64,000 bases of DNA from Brugia malayi (GCF_000002995.4 NW_025062478.1:5060001-5124000); one strand, 5' to 3'; shown: positions 36,812-50,418, counted from the first letter of the stretch. Made by a program: numbers and translations. Notes: generated by a model from the sequence alone, not told the origin.

Positions 36812-39490
36812 AGCTGAAAAATTGATTAACCACATCAATTCTTTTTCCTTAGTTCAAAAATCACAAATATGCGTATTACGAAAATTCAGAAATTCAAACT
36901 ACTAAAGCAAACACATTTGCAATGGAAATACCTCTCGAAAACCTAAAGGTCACTGTCAATACCGGTTCCTTAACCTTTATTTCATAAATTCTTCACTTGG
37001 TACGTCAATCTTACATCTATTACACTCTCATTCCTCAGACAAACCTACGACCAGTCAGGATTGCGAGTCAAATTATAGAACCGGTCAATAAAAATTCAAA
37101 TTAGACAAAAACTCGTTGTAATATGGCCGAAAACTTACCTTGAATTTTTTCTATTAAGATAATGAATTCACTAGCCGATTAAGGAAAGATCTGAGTTGAT
37201 AAGCTGAGTTGCACATGAGATCTCTAGACAGATTCCCCCCCTCCTTCCATTGCTCATCCCTTTCATGCCCGTCGAAGTTTAAGTGAATTTCGACAGGCAC
37301 CACTCCACTACTATCATCTCTAAACTTCGTCTTCAAAACAGTTCGTCTGGAGGTTCTTAAATGCAAATCTGTAGAATGCACTCCGGTTGATGGAGTATTG
37401 TTTAGAGTTACCCTTGTGATAAGTCAACTTCTAGCCACTGTTCTTTCCTTAACTATGGTATATTAGTTAAATTCGTTGAGAGAAGAGAAGTGAGGAAAAT
37501 GTTTTGAGAAATGAATGAGTGAAATGGAAGTATTTAATTGATGGGAATGTGAGTGCTGAAAGGAACAGCTGGAAAGAAGCAACCTTCTTTTCATGGATGC
37601 TTTTCTTGGCATACGTGTAGTTGTCACGCTAATTGTCACGCAATGAGCATTGATTATTTTACATAGTGAGCACGGAGACTTAGTATGCCTTCATGTGCCA
37701 ATAATAAGAACTTTGTAAACAAGAAAATAAACAACTAATCACAGTGTTAAAGATACATAATTATTTGATTAAAATTATATTCATGGAGCTATTTGTCGAA
37801 GCTCTTCTTTAAAAGCACATTCCTTCATATATTCTGTTTAATTATAAATTGTCGAACATTTGTTTTAATGTCTATTTAATGTCATTAGTAAATTACTCCT
37901 TTTTAAAGCTGCTTACTTTAACATAATGAGAATGGTATTTCCAGCCTGCAATGACAAAAAATCGACAAGAAATGAAACATCTGATTTGCTTATCATTTGA
38001 TGATAAAAACAATAGACTAAGGAATGCAAAAGTTAAAAGTCTCAACTGTTAAAAATATAGTTCAGATAGACATTCTCTTTGATCAGTTAAACTGAAATTT
38101 TTGGTTTCAATTTTAGTGAGCTTTATGAACATTGAAATAAAGTGATAGGATTGTTAGAATATCGGAATATCGTTAGAGAATGCAAAATGTAAATATGAAT
38201 GAAGTATGAGCGTAGCAGCGATAAAGTGCTATTCAATTAATGATTTCCAAGCAAACTAACTATTAAGTCAGAAATATTCATGCAGCTAGGAAAAAAGCTT
38301 AAAAGAAAATTGTGGGCTGAAAAATTAAAGTATCAGCATTGTCATCCAGCTATTCCAATGATTCTATGTCTGATAAAGTGTTGCAAGTGCTACAACTTTT
38401 GCGCATGACTGGAAATTCACAAAGCTAAACAAGAAAAATTATTAGTAATCCTGAAATAATTTAAATAAATGGAATGAATAACTTCGAATTCTACTATTTT
38501 TTTCAGTGTTCTGTTATATAATTAATTAATCGTTTGTCCTGCTAAAGAAAACTAAGCATAACCGGAAATTTCTGTAGCAGTTAATTAATTAAGAGAAGGT
38601 TGCAGGTTATGCCACCGCACTGGAATGAAACTGGTACTTTCTGGTTGATATCACCAACTGTGCTGTACTTATTTCAGTGATGCGATGTATGCTTAAGTTG
38701 TACAGTCGTTTACTTTCTGTCATCGCTTATCAATCATGTTTGCTCTATGTGTATACTTATTCCCAAATATGATTGATGCAAGATGAATTTACCCACAAGA
38801 TTTCGAGACAAACTTTGGTATTTTGCATGTTACCTTTATTTTGATACAGTAACATGGCCAGACGAGACAGCTTAACTAGTGTAGTTATGAAAATAAACAG
38901 ATTGCAAAATAGTTGATGAATGGCGGATGCTTAATGGGCGTATATGAGGCGCAGTTGTGTTACTGGCCAATGCACTATAAACAATGCCTCGATTGTAGGT
39001 CTCTTTAAGGATTGGATGAGTTAAGGAGAGAGAGGAGCGAATATGCCACTACTGCTCTAGCAGTACTTCTCTCAAGCTATTTGGTTGCTTTATTGACGGA
39101 AGGCATAAAGGACTGTCAACTTGAAGGGACAAGAGAGTACCAGGCTCTGATGCTAATACACAGAGCAAATGCATGTCTGTGTCTCTGTCTGTGTATGTCT
39201 GTGTGTGCATCTGTATGTGTGTTTGTCACATGTCTCCAGTGCAGCAAATAGTTCGAGAAAGAATGATTGATTTTCGGGTTAGTTGCCTCACAGCGATTCA
39301 TCTAGAGGGTGCGAACCAACGCATACCTCGTAGAAGGATCTCTATCAAGAAATAAAATATTGAAGGTGGTGACAGTCGTCGACAGACCCACGTCATCGAT
39401 ACTGGCATTTCTGTTCAAATCTGCTCTAATCCTAATTCCAGTTCCGGTACAATTTTATTCCTGCTTCTTTGTGACTGGTATGACTTTATT
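36812..39490. other. Divergent dyci-1 / unc-76 intergenic region
   Basis: About 2.7 kb between two divergent genes. A GC-richer patch at about 37.15-37.40 kb carries a 75-codon minus-strand open frame. Another at about 38.93-39.43 kb precedes unc-76 and includes TG/CT repeats. Neither has family features. Both may be promoter-proximal sequence. Confidence 0.45.
39174..39232. repeat. Degenerate (TG)/(TCTG) repeat
   Basis: Interspersed TGTCTG, TCTG and TGTG units upstream of unc-76. The repeat creates cysteine-rich artefact translations in overlapping frames. Confidence 0.8.
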
Positions 39491-39699
39491 ATGGTTATGG
39501 GTACGGGAATGGTCGAAAATATAAACTGTAGTGTACCGGAAGTGCCTCTGGCTCATCTGGAAGATGATCTCGACTTCATCAAAGTGGCATCACAGCAGTC
39601 GTAAGTGCCTGATCTTTTTATTTCAATACTGGAGTTTTCTCAATCTTAAATTCTTCTACTGTTCTCTTCTTCTCATTTAGGTTTTTGAATGCTGTGCAT

Positions 39700-39733
<34 letters not shown>

Positions 39734-42700
39734 GAAAGTGAGAAATACCTTTAGTGAAGGCTCATTAATTAATTGTCTAAATTGCTTCTTGTCGATTCTT
39801 TTCTATCCGCTGCTTACTTTATCTATCACTATATTTACAGTTAAACAAATCTCATATCTAAGCAGTGAAATGTTAAATTAGCCATATAACCTTAGACTGA
39901 AGTCCTCTTTTCATGGATTTCCTCCTTGTAACATAAAATAACTTATACATCCTGATTTGCTTTGACCGTCATCTCAGTGAGGAATCGTCCTTCTTTTTTT
40001 GAGTAATCGAAATGGTCTTTTTTAATGCAGCGGGCTATCTTTCCTTGGTCAACCACTCAGTCAAGTTGCTAAAGGTGATTGGTGGAAAGTAATGCGATCT
40101 TGAATTCTATTTACATTTTTGCTCAAAAATTACTACTACTTTTTTGACTTCAAATCCGATGACATATGAATTAAAGCTGAAGCTGCAGTGTAGAACCAAG
40201 CAAGGTTGACACTTATAGAGAGGACCAAAACTTGTTCATCTTTCTTTATTGAAGTATTAGGCACGAGAATTATGTCGCGTTAGCGAAAGAGAAGTTTTGA
40301 TCTCTGTCCAAGTCATTTCCCAGCCGATTTTTTTTTTTGGACTTGATTTTTCATAATTCACATAAATTTCCTTTCCACCGCTTTTTTTTGTTCATTTACC
40401 AGTTGGCAGTATTTCCCTTTTTCATAATCTTCCTGAAAATTTTGAACACCGAATTTCATTTTCTTGGTTATTCCAACTTCAGATTTTAAATTTATCGACA
40501 GAGTTTAATAGTGATTGGTAGTAGTTCTTGACATCATGCGAGTAAATGAACTTGTTAGAAATGAAGTTGAAGTTTTTTTGCATAAAGTTTGATGTCATAG
40601 CTTTTGTGTCCTTTCCTCTATTTTCTTTTTTCCATAGTCGTCTTTTTTCATGAGAATTTTTGTAAATTGTGTGTGCGTGTAAATTTAAAGAATCATTTCA
40701 TTGTTTAATTGATGAAAAGCGTCGAATAATTTTTCTTATTTATAAGTAAATATGTAACACTAAAACTGTCTAAAATTACACTTAAAATCAATAAAGAAGG
40801 GGAAGAGAAAAAACAATGAAGGAGAAGCAACAAGTGAAGTAGTGGAAGCAATTAGAAAAAGTGGAAACCGTAGAAATTGTTGCGAGCAATAATATTTTAT
40901 TTATAGCATGCTAAAATATGGTGGAATTTGGATCTTTTTCGATGTTTTCTCTGTTTAGAATTGGTTGGTAAAGTGAACTTACTAATTTCTGTGAGAAATT
41001 TAGATTAAGACTTAGACTTATTAATATTTAGCGCAGTATATCGATTTTCATTCCATACTCTGTGCCATCTTTTAAATGAGTCTTAATTAAAGTGAGATAG
41101 ATAGAATAAAGAAATGAGTAGACGAGTAGACATAAAAACTGAGAGATTCTGCAGATGCCTATTCAATGTTATGGAGGCACATTAGCATAGCTAACATTGT
41201 GTCAGTGCTATGAGTCTGTTCCTTTTCTTTAATTGTGTCTCTTTTATAGAATTCGTATTGGCCAGTCATTTTTCACTGTCCTGAATTTCAAACGTAGATG
41301 ATATGCTGAATGACTTCGTCTTAGCTCTAACTTTTTCTTTCAAGTATGATCTAATTCTATGACCATTAAGTAATACTTTGTCTTTAATTTTACTTTTCAG
41401 TGAAGGAAATAAGGAATTAAACAGTTCCATGGGATAACTATACGTACTTACTCTAAAGAGAGTATGTTAGTTTATATTGCATATAAAGTGACAAGCCATG
41501 TGACCAGTTTTGAAAAGAGTGCTGAGAATAAACCTGAACAGAATTGTGAACTGAATGGACTGCGTGCATTCCTTATTCTTGCTTTTTTCTCTTCCAATGT
41601 TTTCGTCTCTCTTTCTCTGCCCCGGCTATCCTTATAGCAATTTTGATACCTTAAAGGTTATTAACCTCCGGGAATGAAAACTTCACTCACTCTGCACCTC
41701 GCATGTCTATATGTGGAATGTCTCTTCCACTTCTAATTCCTTGTCTTCTAATTCCTTGTCGTCTTTCCTTCTCCCCGCTCCGTCTTCTATTCTTCGGCTG
41801 GTAGATCCCAGGAAGAGATCTGAGTGATGAGAACTAAAATCTGGATAGTCGTGAGAGTCTAAGTTTCATAGGGAACATTTCGAAACAGCTGTTGGCTGAT
41901 ACAATGAAAGCCACAGATTAGCAGTGAATAATGGTGCTGTGATTCATTAGGGTCTGCGTATGTCACGTGCAAATGATTTTCAGGGTTTTTCTCGAACCAA
42001 AAGTGTTATATAACTGTTCGGGTCGATATATGCTACTCTACTACTAGGATATGTAAAAATTCGTCTCTATCTGCTTGTTGAAATATGAAATTAGATTAGT
42101 TGATTTTTGAGCACTGATAAAATACTCTTGAGAATATGACGTAAGTTATTCATCTTTCTTTCATTTTCAAATTGTGCATGATAAAAAAAAATTTCATCAC
42201 TCTTATCGGACCAAAACATGGCCATCATTTCTCAGCTCAGAATCGCAGGGAATGTTTCGACTGCTATCTAATTCTCAACCGTATTCCGTTTTTCGTTTCA
42301 GCTTACATTTTTCACTTGAAGATTTTGGGCCAATATGTTTTGAAAACGCTGAAAGTAGGAACCAATTGAAAATCCTTATAAAATATCCTTAAAAAATGCA
42401 AATGATGTTTTTGTGGGCAAGCTTGGATACAATTTTCATCTGCTAGATTGCAAAAGTATCCGAAAGGAGGAAAACTCTTACTAAAGGCTGAAAGGTTCAG
42501 AAAAGTATATGAAAGTTCTTTAATAAAATTAAAAGTCAAAAATTCAGTTACAAAAGTCGACTCCTTAAAATTTTTAAGTCTTAATGATCCAGCCCTTTAG
42601 CACTTTTCATCTGGTACTTTTTGTTGTAGGACCAGTGATTGCGAGAACAATTTTGATGAAAATTTCGATACGGAAAATCTATCGGGTAGTTTGGAAGATT

Positions 42701-45700
42701 TGGTCGGAACATTTGATCAGAAAATCTCGCACTGCTTCAAAGATCTTAATAAGGCCACCGAAGAAATAGCACCTATACAAGTGCGATCACAGGATGAAAT
42801 CATGTCTGAAAGCCAGTAAGTTTTTTGATTATTCGAGCACAACGTTTTATTTGATATCATACGTGCCTTCACTTTAAAAAAAAATGTTTTTCCTGAGAAA
42901 GATACTGTTATAATCAGTTACAATTTTGAGGTCTCTACATTATATCAGATATTCACAGCATATATTAGTAGTTGCTTCTTATTTCAATCAAAAGCTTAAA
43001 AATGAGGGGATAAGTATCGCTCTAATTATTGCTGTCAATGTTATCGAAAATAATTCCACAAACATTCATCGTAGGAGTTGGTATTGTCGTTCTTCACTCT
43101 TCTATGTAAAATAGATTGCCTTAATTTAAAGGATGCAATTCGTTTCTGACATTTTTTGAATTATATTGGAATTAACTTTGAAAAAACTGTCAGCTATACT
43201 AAGTTTCAACACATAAAATACAATAAAAATATCTTCTGCAAAGTTTCATCTCGGCGTCTTGCTTACATAGTTTTTAGATTTTGCTGTATTGCAACTTGTT
43301 TTTTGTATTTTTCTATTTTAAAAACTTCCCTTTCTTTGATAGATTCGATTATGAGGTTTCCAGATTTTATATCAGTTTAAAGAACCATAAAATAAGCACT
43401 TATACTAAATAGAAGTACTTTAACAGTAAATAGCTCTTTTTTTGTCCAAGTAAGCAAATATTGAGTGGATAACTTATTGTGTATACATTTTCATTATTGC
43501 TTTTAAGGTTTTCTTAAAACTTTTGAAATGCAAAAAAAAAGTTGAATTGTACGATATGATCATATCAATATGATAAGACACATCTTATTGAATGAGGGAT
43601 CTAGCAGTGATGTCGTGAAGCTGAGTAAATTTTTTGGAAATTCGTAAAGCATATATAAGAGGGAGGTTCGTATTTTTACTCTTGTTCACTCATATAGAAA
43701 GGATTAAATTCCTGATTCATTTTTCCATTTTTATAATTTCTTAGTGATAGCATTCATTTTTTTTTTTTTTTTTTCATCACTTCCACTTCTTGTGTTGTAA
43801 CAGTGGAACAAATTCAAAAAGGAGAAATACATAAGTTCCTGTTATGACATGCTCTAATAAAATTTTCGGTATAGGATAACGGGAAAATCAGTGGGCAAAA
43901 AATGAAGCTTTTCTTGTATTTTTTTATACTTAAGGCATTTAAGGCAAATTGTTGGAGAAAACCTAATATATAAGGAGGTCACAAATCTGAAAATCGATTT
44001 ATTTACGCTTCCGTAACTTTAGAAAGCATTTAAAATTTTATCTAATCCCTACTTTTAAAAAATTTCTCGTTGACATGTTTAATATATAGAAAACATAACA
44101 GGATTTTCTTCTTTTCTGCTCAAAATTTGTTATTTTTCTTATATGAAATGATCTATATTAATGCAAAAAAAAAAAAGGAAAATTGCCACATAGCTAGGGA
44201 AATGTTATCATTTCATGAGAACAGGAAAATCGTTGTAATATCGTTTTTAAATTTAGTGTAAAGGAACCTTTAAATAATCATTTATCTTCGGGATTGCGAA
44301 GATGCTTATTAGATTTGTAACATTGCGTAAAGAAGATAATTGGTAGAATACTTCAACTGTTTATTTCTGTTTCTGTTTCTCCTGAACATGATAGAAATCA
44401 GATCAAAAAATTTTTGTCCATTAACCGAGATTAACTCATTCTAAAAATGCAGAACTCCAAACAAATATTTCATGCACAAATAAGCTTGGTATAAAGTGTG
44501 CTGAAAACTTTGATGAAATAATTTCTTTGTTTTCTGAAAAGTTTGATTTCTTTTCCGTAGAACTCATATATATCAAGATTGTAATCATATGAAATGAATT
44601 AAGACTGAGAATTACATATCTTTCACGGTATCAATTTTATTTCCTTGAAGTTCTCAAAAAATTTCTATTCATGGCACAGTATCAAATCAATTCTAGTAAT
44701 ATTATGCGAAGACATCCATTGTGCGAATACTGCGGACAATTAATCAGTAATATCTATTTTAATTTTGAACAGGATTAAATCTGGAGATAATGGCATTATT
44801 TTTTTCCAGAATTTGGTGGACTCTGACAGGAAATTTCGGCAATATGCCTCCACTTGATTTTTCGAAGACGCAGACAAGGCGGTTACAACTTCCTGCTCTC
44901 GACCTTCAAGGTCCACGCAAGGTTCATTCTACCATCGGTTTTTTTTTTTTTGCGATGATTCAAAATAGGGCTGGAATCATACTTTTCTAGTTAAAGCTAT
45001 AAGTTCAAGTGTAATGGAATCTTTAAAATAGTTATGAAATCATTTCAACATTCCTGCTAGTTAAAATTTATTGACCACCGAGATTGCTACTGCATTTCAG
45101 TAAATTAAAATTCTTTGTGGATTAAGAGGAAAAAGGAAATTAGGGTTAAAGTATAGGATAGCTCGTAATATGCAGTTAATAACTAAATTTAGTAGTTGAA
45201 TTACTTCAGTTTTAAGCGAATTACGTAACTTCGCTAAGATATTGAGAGGAAGTCCTCCTATAATATGTTTTACTGCATGTTTGCCGTCCAGAGAACTGTC
45301 TTTTTCAGTTACATTTAGATGAATAATTTCTGCAGAATTATGTAACCACTCTTTGTAGAAGCCATACTATGAAACTCATTTGGTAACTATGAAATCAAGA
45401 AGAGAGATTCCCAGTGGGATTTTAAAAAATGTATTCATTTGTTAACAGAACTCATATAAAACACGCTTAGGATGAGGGCAATGGTAAACGTATAATTCTA
45501 GCACGCTTCAGAGATCTAGCCTCCTCTCAAATAATTTTTAAAGAGAAACAGAGAGAAAAAAAGGGGAGAGGGTTTTTCTTTTCCCCGTTTACCATTGAAA
45601 AAGCTCTTTAGTAGCAATGTTATTGTGAAAGAGCCATGAAAAAAAATTTTTTTTTTTGGTAGGCAGAAATTCGATAAAGAAATGCCCTCTCTTTCTCTGT

Positions 45701-48700
45701 ACTCATCTCATATGAATTGTGTTGGAAAAGTGAATCCATCTGATGTTATTAGATTGTTATTCAATCACTTTTATACTTCCTTATAATAGTTAAAATTCAA
45801 TACTTTCTTCATTCTTAATTTTATGAATCGTTGTCGATTTGCAGAGTGGAAGTGTTCATTTAAACAGTTGACAAATTTTTGCAGAAAAAAATAAAGAAAA
45901 CCTCGATTTGTTGTGGCAGTGAAAGAGTTGTAGCATGATATGAAAGGACGATACATATTCCAGAAGCTGTTGCGGATGGGCTACAGAGTCTTTAAATTTG
46001 ACGCTGAGAGCTATTAAATTCGAATTCACTGACTTTTGGTGGGGTAAATACTGGTAACCCAATCACATGGACTTACTTTCATGAAACCGAGGGATAACTT
46101 CATCATTGACATATGAGACTACGGAAATCACTGTTCTCTTGATCATTTGATGTGGTAGTAGCATGTCGAACTTGTCATGAATCCTTCTATGTTTTCCTAT
46201 CCATCAATAATTAACTGTTCTCGCTTGATAAGTAAAGATTGAAATTAGAAGGGAAAAAACTTGAAATTGAGGAATGATAAATTTGTTGTTAAAATTGATT
46301 GTGTCATTTGGTTTCGTAACTGAGTGTAACGAAAGAGACCTTTAAGAATTTTTTTAAGTATAGATATCATTAAGCTTTCCTCCTCATGGTTTTTACTTTT
46401 TCCTTCTTTTTCTCCTTTCTAATTATTTGTCTCCACTAGAGTAAAAGAGCAAATTTTTCGTCTTCGAGTACAGAAAAATTTTTTGTTGGAGTTTTATTTT
46501 CTCTGACGTTTCTATTTCTACTTTGGCTTTTATTAGTATCAAGCGAAGAATACAAGCACAAATCTTTATTCCTAGCATCAATGTGCCATCAGTTTACTGT
46601 CACTGCTGTGAGTTTCTTCCCTTGTGTTGGAGCTGCTGTTTCCATTTTTAGCGATAATTTTCCCTATCAAAGATTATCGCAAAATTCAGCTGATATTAAT
46701 TTTATTCGGCGAAACAAAGTGAGTATAAATTGTATATTACTGAGCGAAAAAGTTTTATTGCTCGCCTTTTATATCTAATTTTTGTTAGAAACCTGAAAAC
46801 TTCTGAAGCTCACCATCTACTATGAAAAGTTCATGTTTCCTTCCCTATAAAGTTTTAAATCAATGAACACCTGGAAACTTAGGCATCGTTTTTCAGGAAA
46901 ACAGTGATCTTGGTATTGATTTATCGGAAGATGAGGAGCTGAGGAGTGCACTAGATATGCATCAATTGATCAGTCAGCGTGGTCCTTTGTCAGAGTCACC
47001 TCCACAAACTGCCGACGAGGTGATTGAAGAAATTGACCAAATGCTTCAGGTAATTTTACACTTTGCTCAACATTTCATTTATTGCTATACTGTTTGAACA
47101 TGTTCGGTACACTTGTTATACAAATGACAGAGATTAGCTGAAATTTTCAGTCGTGTGATTTTTCGGGATCGGTAATGACTGATCGTACAATGGAATCGAT
47201 GGATAGCATGTATTCGTCAATGCGTTCACCGTTACCAAATGGACAATACGACATGGATATCAAACTACGACAGGCCGTTGCCATTACGTCGAATTCTGAA
47301 AGTCAGTACAAATGTTAACAGAAGAATGTATAAGATCAGTACTGTGTAATTTGCTGACCTAACCAAATTATTGAAATATTTGAACAATTTGTTCGATACT
47401 CATTTTGCTGAAATTTCCAAACTGTTAATAATAGATTATTCATCATTTTTTAGTGTTGGAAGGTAAGTACTTTTGAATGGGATGAATTTCTAACTGTTGT
47501 GAAAAAGAATGAAAAGCATCCTGCTATATTTAAACAGTGGCAAATCGTTTTTTTTTTTTTCTTTTTCGACTTTTTTTCTTTTCAATTCAAGGATGGAACT
47601 TTCTTTGCTCTACTTACTGAATGCAAAATTTTTGAATGCATGACCTTTCCTTTATGTCTTTAGCGCTCGGATGTGCAGTATTTACTCATTTGTCATTGTC
47701 GTTTAAAGCTCATAACTTATGTTACTTTTCAAGAAAGAACGCTTTGGAAAACAAAAAAAAATTACAATTTTTAATTTTTTGTCGTCGTTGTGGCAATTCT
47801 TTTTTGCGTGGTATTAAACTTCGTAACTCGCTACTTTCCAGTGCTTTGCTGTATTTCTTTGTGTTTTCGTATATAAAATTGTAATTTCCGAAATTGTTTC
47901 CTACTAAATCTTTACAGCGATCTGTTTGAAGTTTAACTATTTAAAATTTCAGATCTGGAATCATTTTCCTATAGCAGGTTGCTTGCTCTGAGTGCTGAAA
48001 TGGAGCAGCTTATACAAGTAAAAATTAATATTAAGTTGATTTATAATGAAATCAAATTAATATAATACTTCACAAGGAAATAATATCTGTGAAAGTATTT
48101 GTCCAGCTCTTGAGTATGTCAGAATTTTTAATTCATTTTTCTGGGAATAGAATTAAACAATAATAGCATGCATCGTTGTTAATCTTACACGTTTTCTTCC
48201 ATTTAGCGTTATTTTCTTCAGGTCTACAATGACAGTTTGGTGGAGCAGTTGGCGCATCGTGATGAGTTAGAATATGAGAAGGAAATGAAAAATACATTCA
48301 TATCGTTGCTTTTATCTATACAGAACCGCCGAAGACACTTCACTAATGAACGAAAACGTAAACCGTTGAAAACTGACCCGTCACAATTGCCACAGGTTAA
48401 AAATTAGATTTGGATAAGATTTGTATGCAAGCATGTGTTACAGAATTAATCGAATCTGTAAATTTATGGGTTAAAGTTTCTTGCTTTGATTTTAAAGAGG
48501 TCTAGATGTTTAGAGTTTCGTGCTCTTAGTTTGTGTCGTACGCTCAATTTGAAAAGGGAAGTTGCATCAGTACTTTCTTGTGAAATTTTCTTTTGTCATT
48601 GTAATAGGGCATTTTACATAACTTGTACGCAACTGGCCAAATGATTCTGATTTAATTGTTATGAAAATCGTTTCTAATGTTTAATGTTGATTTGAGGATT

Positions 48701-49398
48701 TACTATATGATCATCTCAAGGCAAACGTCTTTGAATTAAAAATTAGAATATCATTTTTTTGTAGTATATGACGGCGACAATTCCATACGATGAAAGTTGT
48801 CTGTATGTAGACATGAATACATTGATGGCGCTCATCAAATGTGATTATTTTAACGTTCTTTAATCTAATTATTAAAGTAACACTATTGTTCAATGTAGCG
48901 TCTAACGGTGACATTAATTGTCAAGCAGTTCCAATATATTGTTGGTTGAATTATCGATGGTTTAGCCTTATCAGTGTTCACTGGCAAAAGCAATATGTTT
49001 TAGCTGGAAACAAATATTTCTGTCCTGTCTTTATCTTTAAAAACAATTTCAGTATTGCGAGCAATTGATGAAGACAGTCCTGCTGTACCAAGCATGCTCA
49101 CTGACTATATCTTAACTGGTAACATTTCCGATTGTCATGAAATTCGATTTTTTCTATTACTGCATTGCTTTGAACATTTCTAAATATGTTTTGATTATCA
49201 CATCACTTCGGATATTCTTAAATTGATTTTCCTGAGTTCAGCTTTTTTTCCCAACTAACAACTGTGTAGTAACGATGGTAAACAAGAGAACTATTTCATG
49301 TGGCAGCAATTATTGGAAGGATAGACCGTTTATTGTGGATTGTTTCAGTTCTATGCCCGTCAGCGTCATCATCAGTTATCACTGATTTGGCTGCATAA
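39491..49398 (+). CDS. unc-76: UNC-76 / FEZ (zygin), kinesin adaptor
   Basis: FEZ proteins are kinesin-1 adaptors for axonal transport, outgrowth and fasciculation. Ten exons fit in phase: 39491-39600, 42636-42815, 44810-44921, 46897-47049, 47151-47301, 47953-48017, 48222-48395, 48765-48840, 49053-49118 and 49349-49398, giving 378 residues, close to C. elegans UNC-76. Diagnostic blocks are SGSLEDLVGTFDQKISHCF, EEIAPIQVRSQDEIMSES, WWTLTGNFGNMPP, LAHRDELEYEKEMKNTFISL and the C-terminal SMLTDYILTVLCPSAS. The coiled coil lies around residues 230-300. Introns are long (3.0 kb after exon 1). The start is one of three in-frame ATGs at 39491, 39497 and 39509. A 9-nt microexon and an alternative first exon are reported as findings. 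Confidence 0.95.
39700..39727. repeat. (GA)n microsatellite
   Basis: About 13 GA units in unc-76 intron 1, just downstream of exon 1. Confidence 0.9.
46581..46718 (+). CDS. Candidate alternative first exon of unc-76
   Basis: Inside unc-76 intron 3, an ATG at 46581 opens 46 codons ending at a consensus GTGAGT donor (46719). It splices in phase 0 to exon 4 (46897). A TTCCTAG acceptor ends at 46575, five bases before the ATG, so it could be an SL-spliced start. The N-terminus would be MCHQFTVTAVSFFPCVGAAV and would replace the first three exons. No homology supports it; the evidence is splice consensus, phase and position only. Confidence 0.35.
47454..47462 (+). CDS. Candidate 9-nt microexon of unc-76
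   Basis: TGTTGGAAG is bounded by CATTTTTTAG and GTAAGT, both excellent splice consensus. At 9 nt it preserves the phase-1 junction between exons 5 and 6 and would change SEN-LES to SEMLEDLES just before the coiled coil. Small frame-preserving microexons are typical of neuronal transcripts, which suits this neuronal gene. Confidence 0.45.
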
Positions 49399-50142
49399 AA
49401 TGAATTAAACTAACTGAAATGACATCGCTGCTGTATGTTGAAGTATGGTTACAGCTCCTGCTCCTGCTGCTTTTTACATTTCTCTGTACATCCGTATACC
49501 ATAACAGTGCGTCCAATTTTCTTTTTTTTTTTTTTTTTTTTCTTATCTATTTGGTAATTTATACCTACTTCACATTTTCCGATCAAAAATTCTTTTTGAG
49601 AATGCTTGTTGACTGAGATTTTGGAATTTTAAGACGGAAAAGACATGAAACATCCTTGAATTTCCAGTTCTTTCAACAGGAAACTGTATCTTGTCCCATA
49701 AACTTTTACAATACAAAGTTCCCTTAAAATTTGCTTCGAATGTACAATGTGAGTGTATTTTATGTAATTTCCACTTTTCAATAAGCACATTAAAATCATA
49801 TTACTTAATTGCATAAGTATTGCTTTACATTTTCATGTATGCGTTTTGTATGAGTTTGTTATTGTCTTCATATTTACATTATCGATCTCAACTCGTAAAA
49901 AATATAATCGGAATGGAACTGAGTGCCTTCAAAAGTAATGAGTTCCGACTTCACTAAATAGTTGAGTGTTTTATTTCAAAAATTTCAAGTAGCAATTCCA
50001 AAAAATTTTTCAAAAAAATCTTGAGCTAAATTATTACTGAAAACATAATGCATGCATAGAGTAGATCTAAGCATAAGTATATTTTTCTAGTAAAAGATTT
50101 AATGTTAATAGAATGCCATTGAATTTTGATTTGCTAGCATAG
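49399..50142. other. unc-76 3' flank, no gene seen
   Basis: Contains the unc-76 3'UTR. An open frame from 49419 (MTSLLYVEVWLQLLLLLL) is a hydrophobic low-complexity translation ending in a poly-T tract. I see no splice-supported exon. Confidence 0.5.
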
Positions 50143-50418
50143 TTTTATAATTACAAATGTACTGCCTCGTTGTTCCTTTATTCCAAAAAATATAATTGCA
50201 TCACGGCTTATGATTTAAGTGAAATATTACGCCTTTCTGCTGCTTCTGCCGGCGTTTCGCAAGGCATACCTAGATATTTCCGAAGATTTGAAGAAATATC
50301 GACGCCGATAGGACATCGTGACGAAACAAAGATATCTGTAGGTATTTTATCAGGTGTTATAACGGAAACTGTCCTGAAAAAGGTTTCGGAAATAACTGAA
50401 AAACTAAAGAAACTTTAA
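50143..50418 (+). CDS. Possible 3'-terminal exon, unknown gene
   Basis: A plus-strand frame, open from a possible AG acceptor at 50142 to TAA at 50416-50418, encodes about 91 residues. It includes DLSEILRLSAASAGVSQGIP and VGILSGVITETVLKKVSEIT and ends EKLKKL. It has no in-frame ATG. The second half has coding-like composition and a helical lysine-rich end. No upstream exons were found, and I recognise no family. Confidence 0.3.
   Translation, partial: FYNYKCTASLFLYSKKYNCITAYDLSEILRLSAASAGVSQGIPRYFRRFEEISTPIGHRDETKISVGILSGVITETVLKKVSEITEKLKKL

Noticed and set aside
37154..37381. 75-codon minus-strand frame with KFRDDSSGVVPVEIHLNFDG
   Set aside because: Looks mildly coding, but dyci-1 starts at an SL acceptor downstream and no exon partner or homology is seen. 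Left as promoter-region sequence.
39012..39251. 79-codon frame rich in CLCLCMSVC
   Set aside because: The cysteine-rich part is a translation of the TG/CT repeat at 39174-39232.
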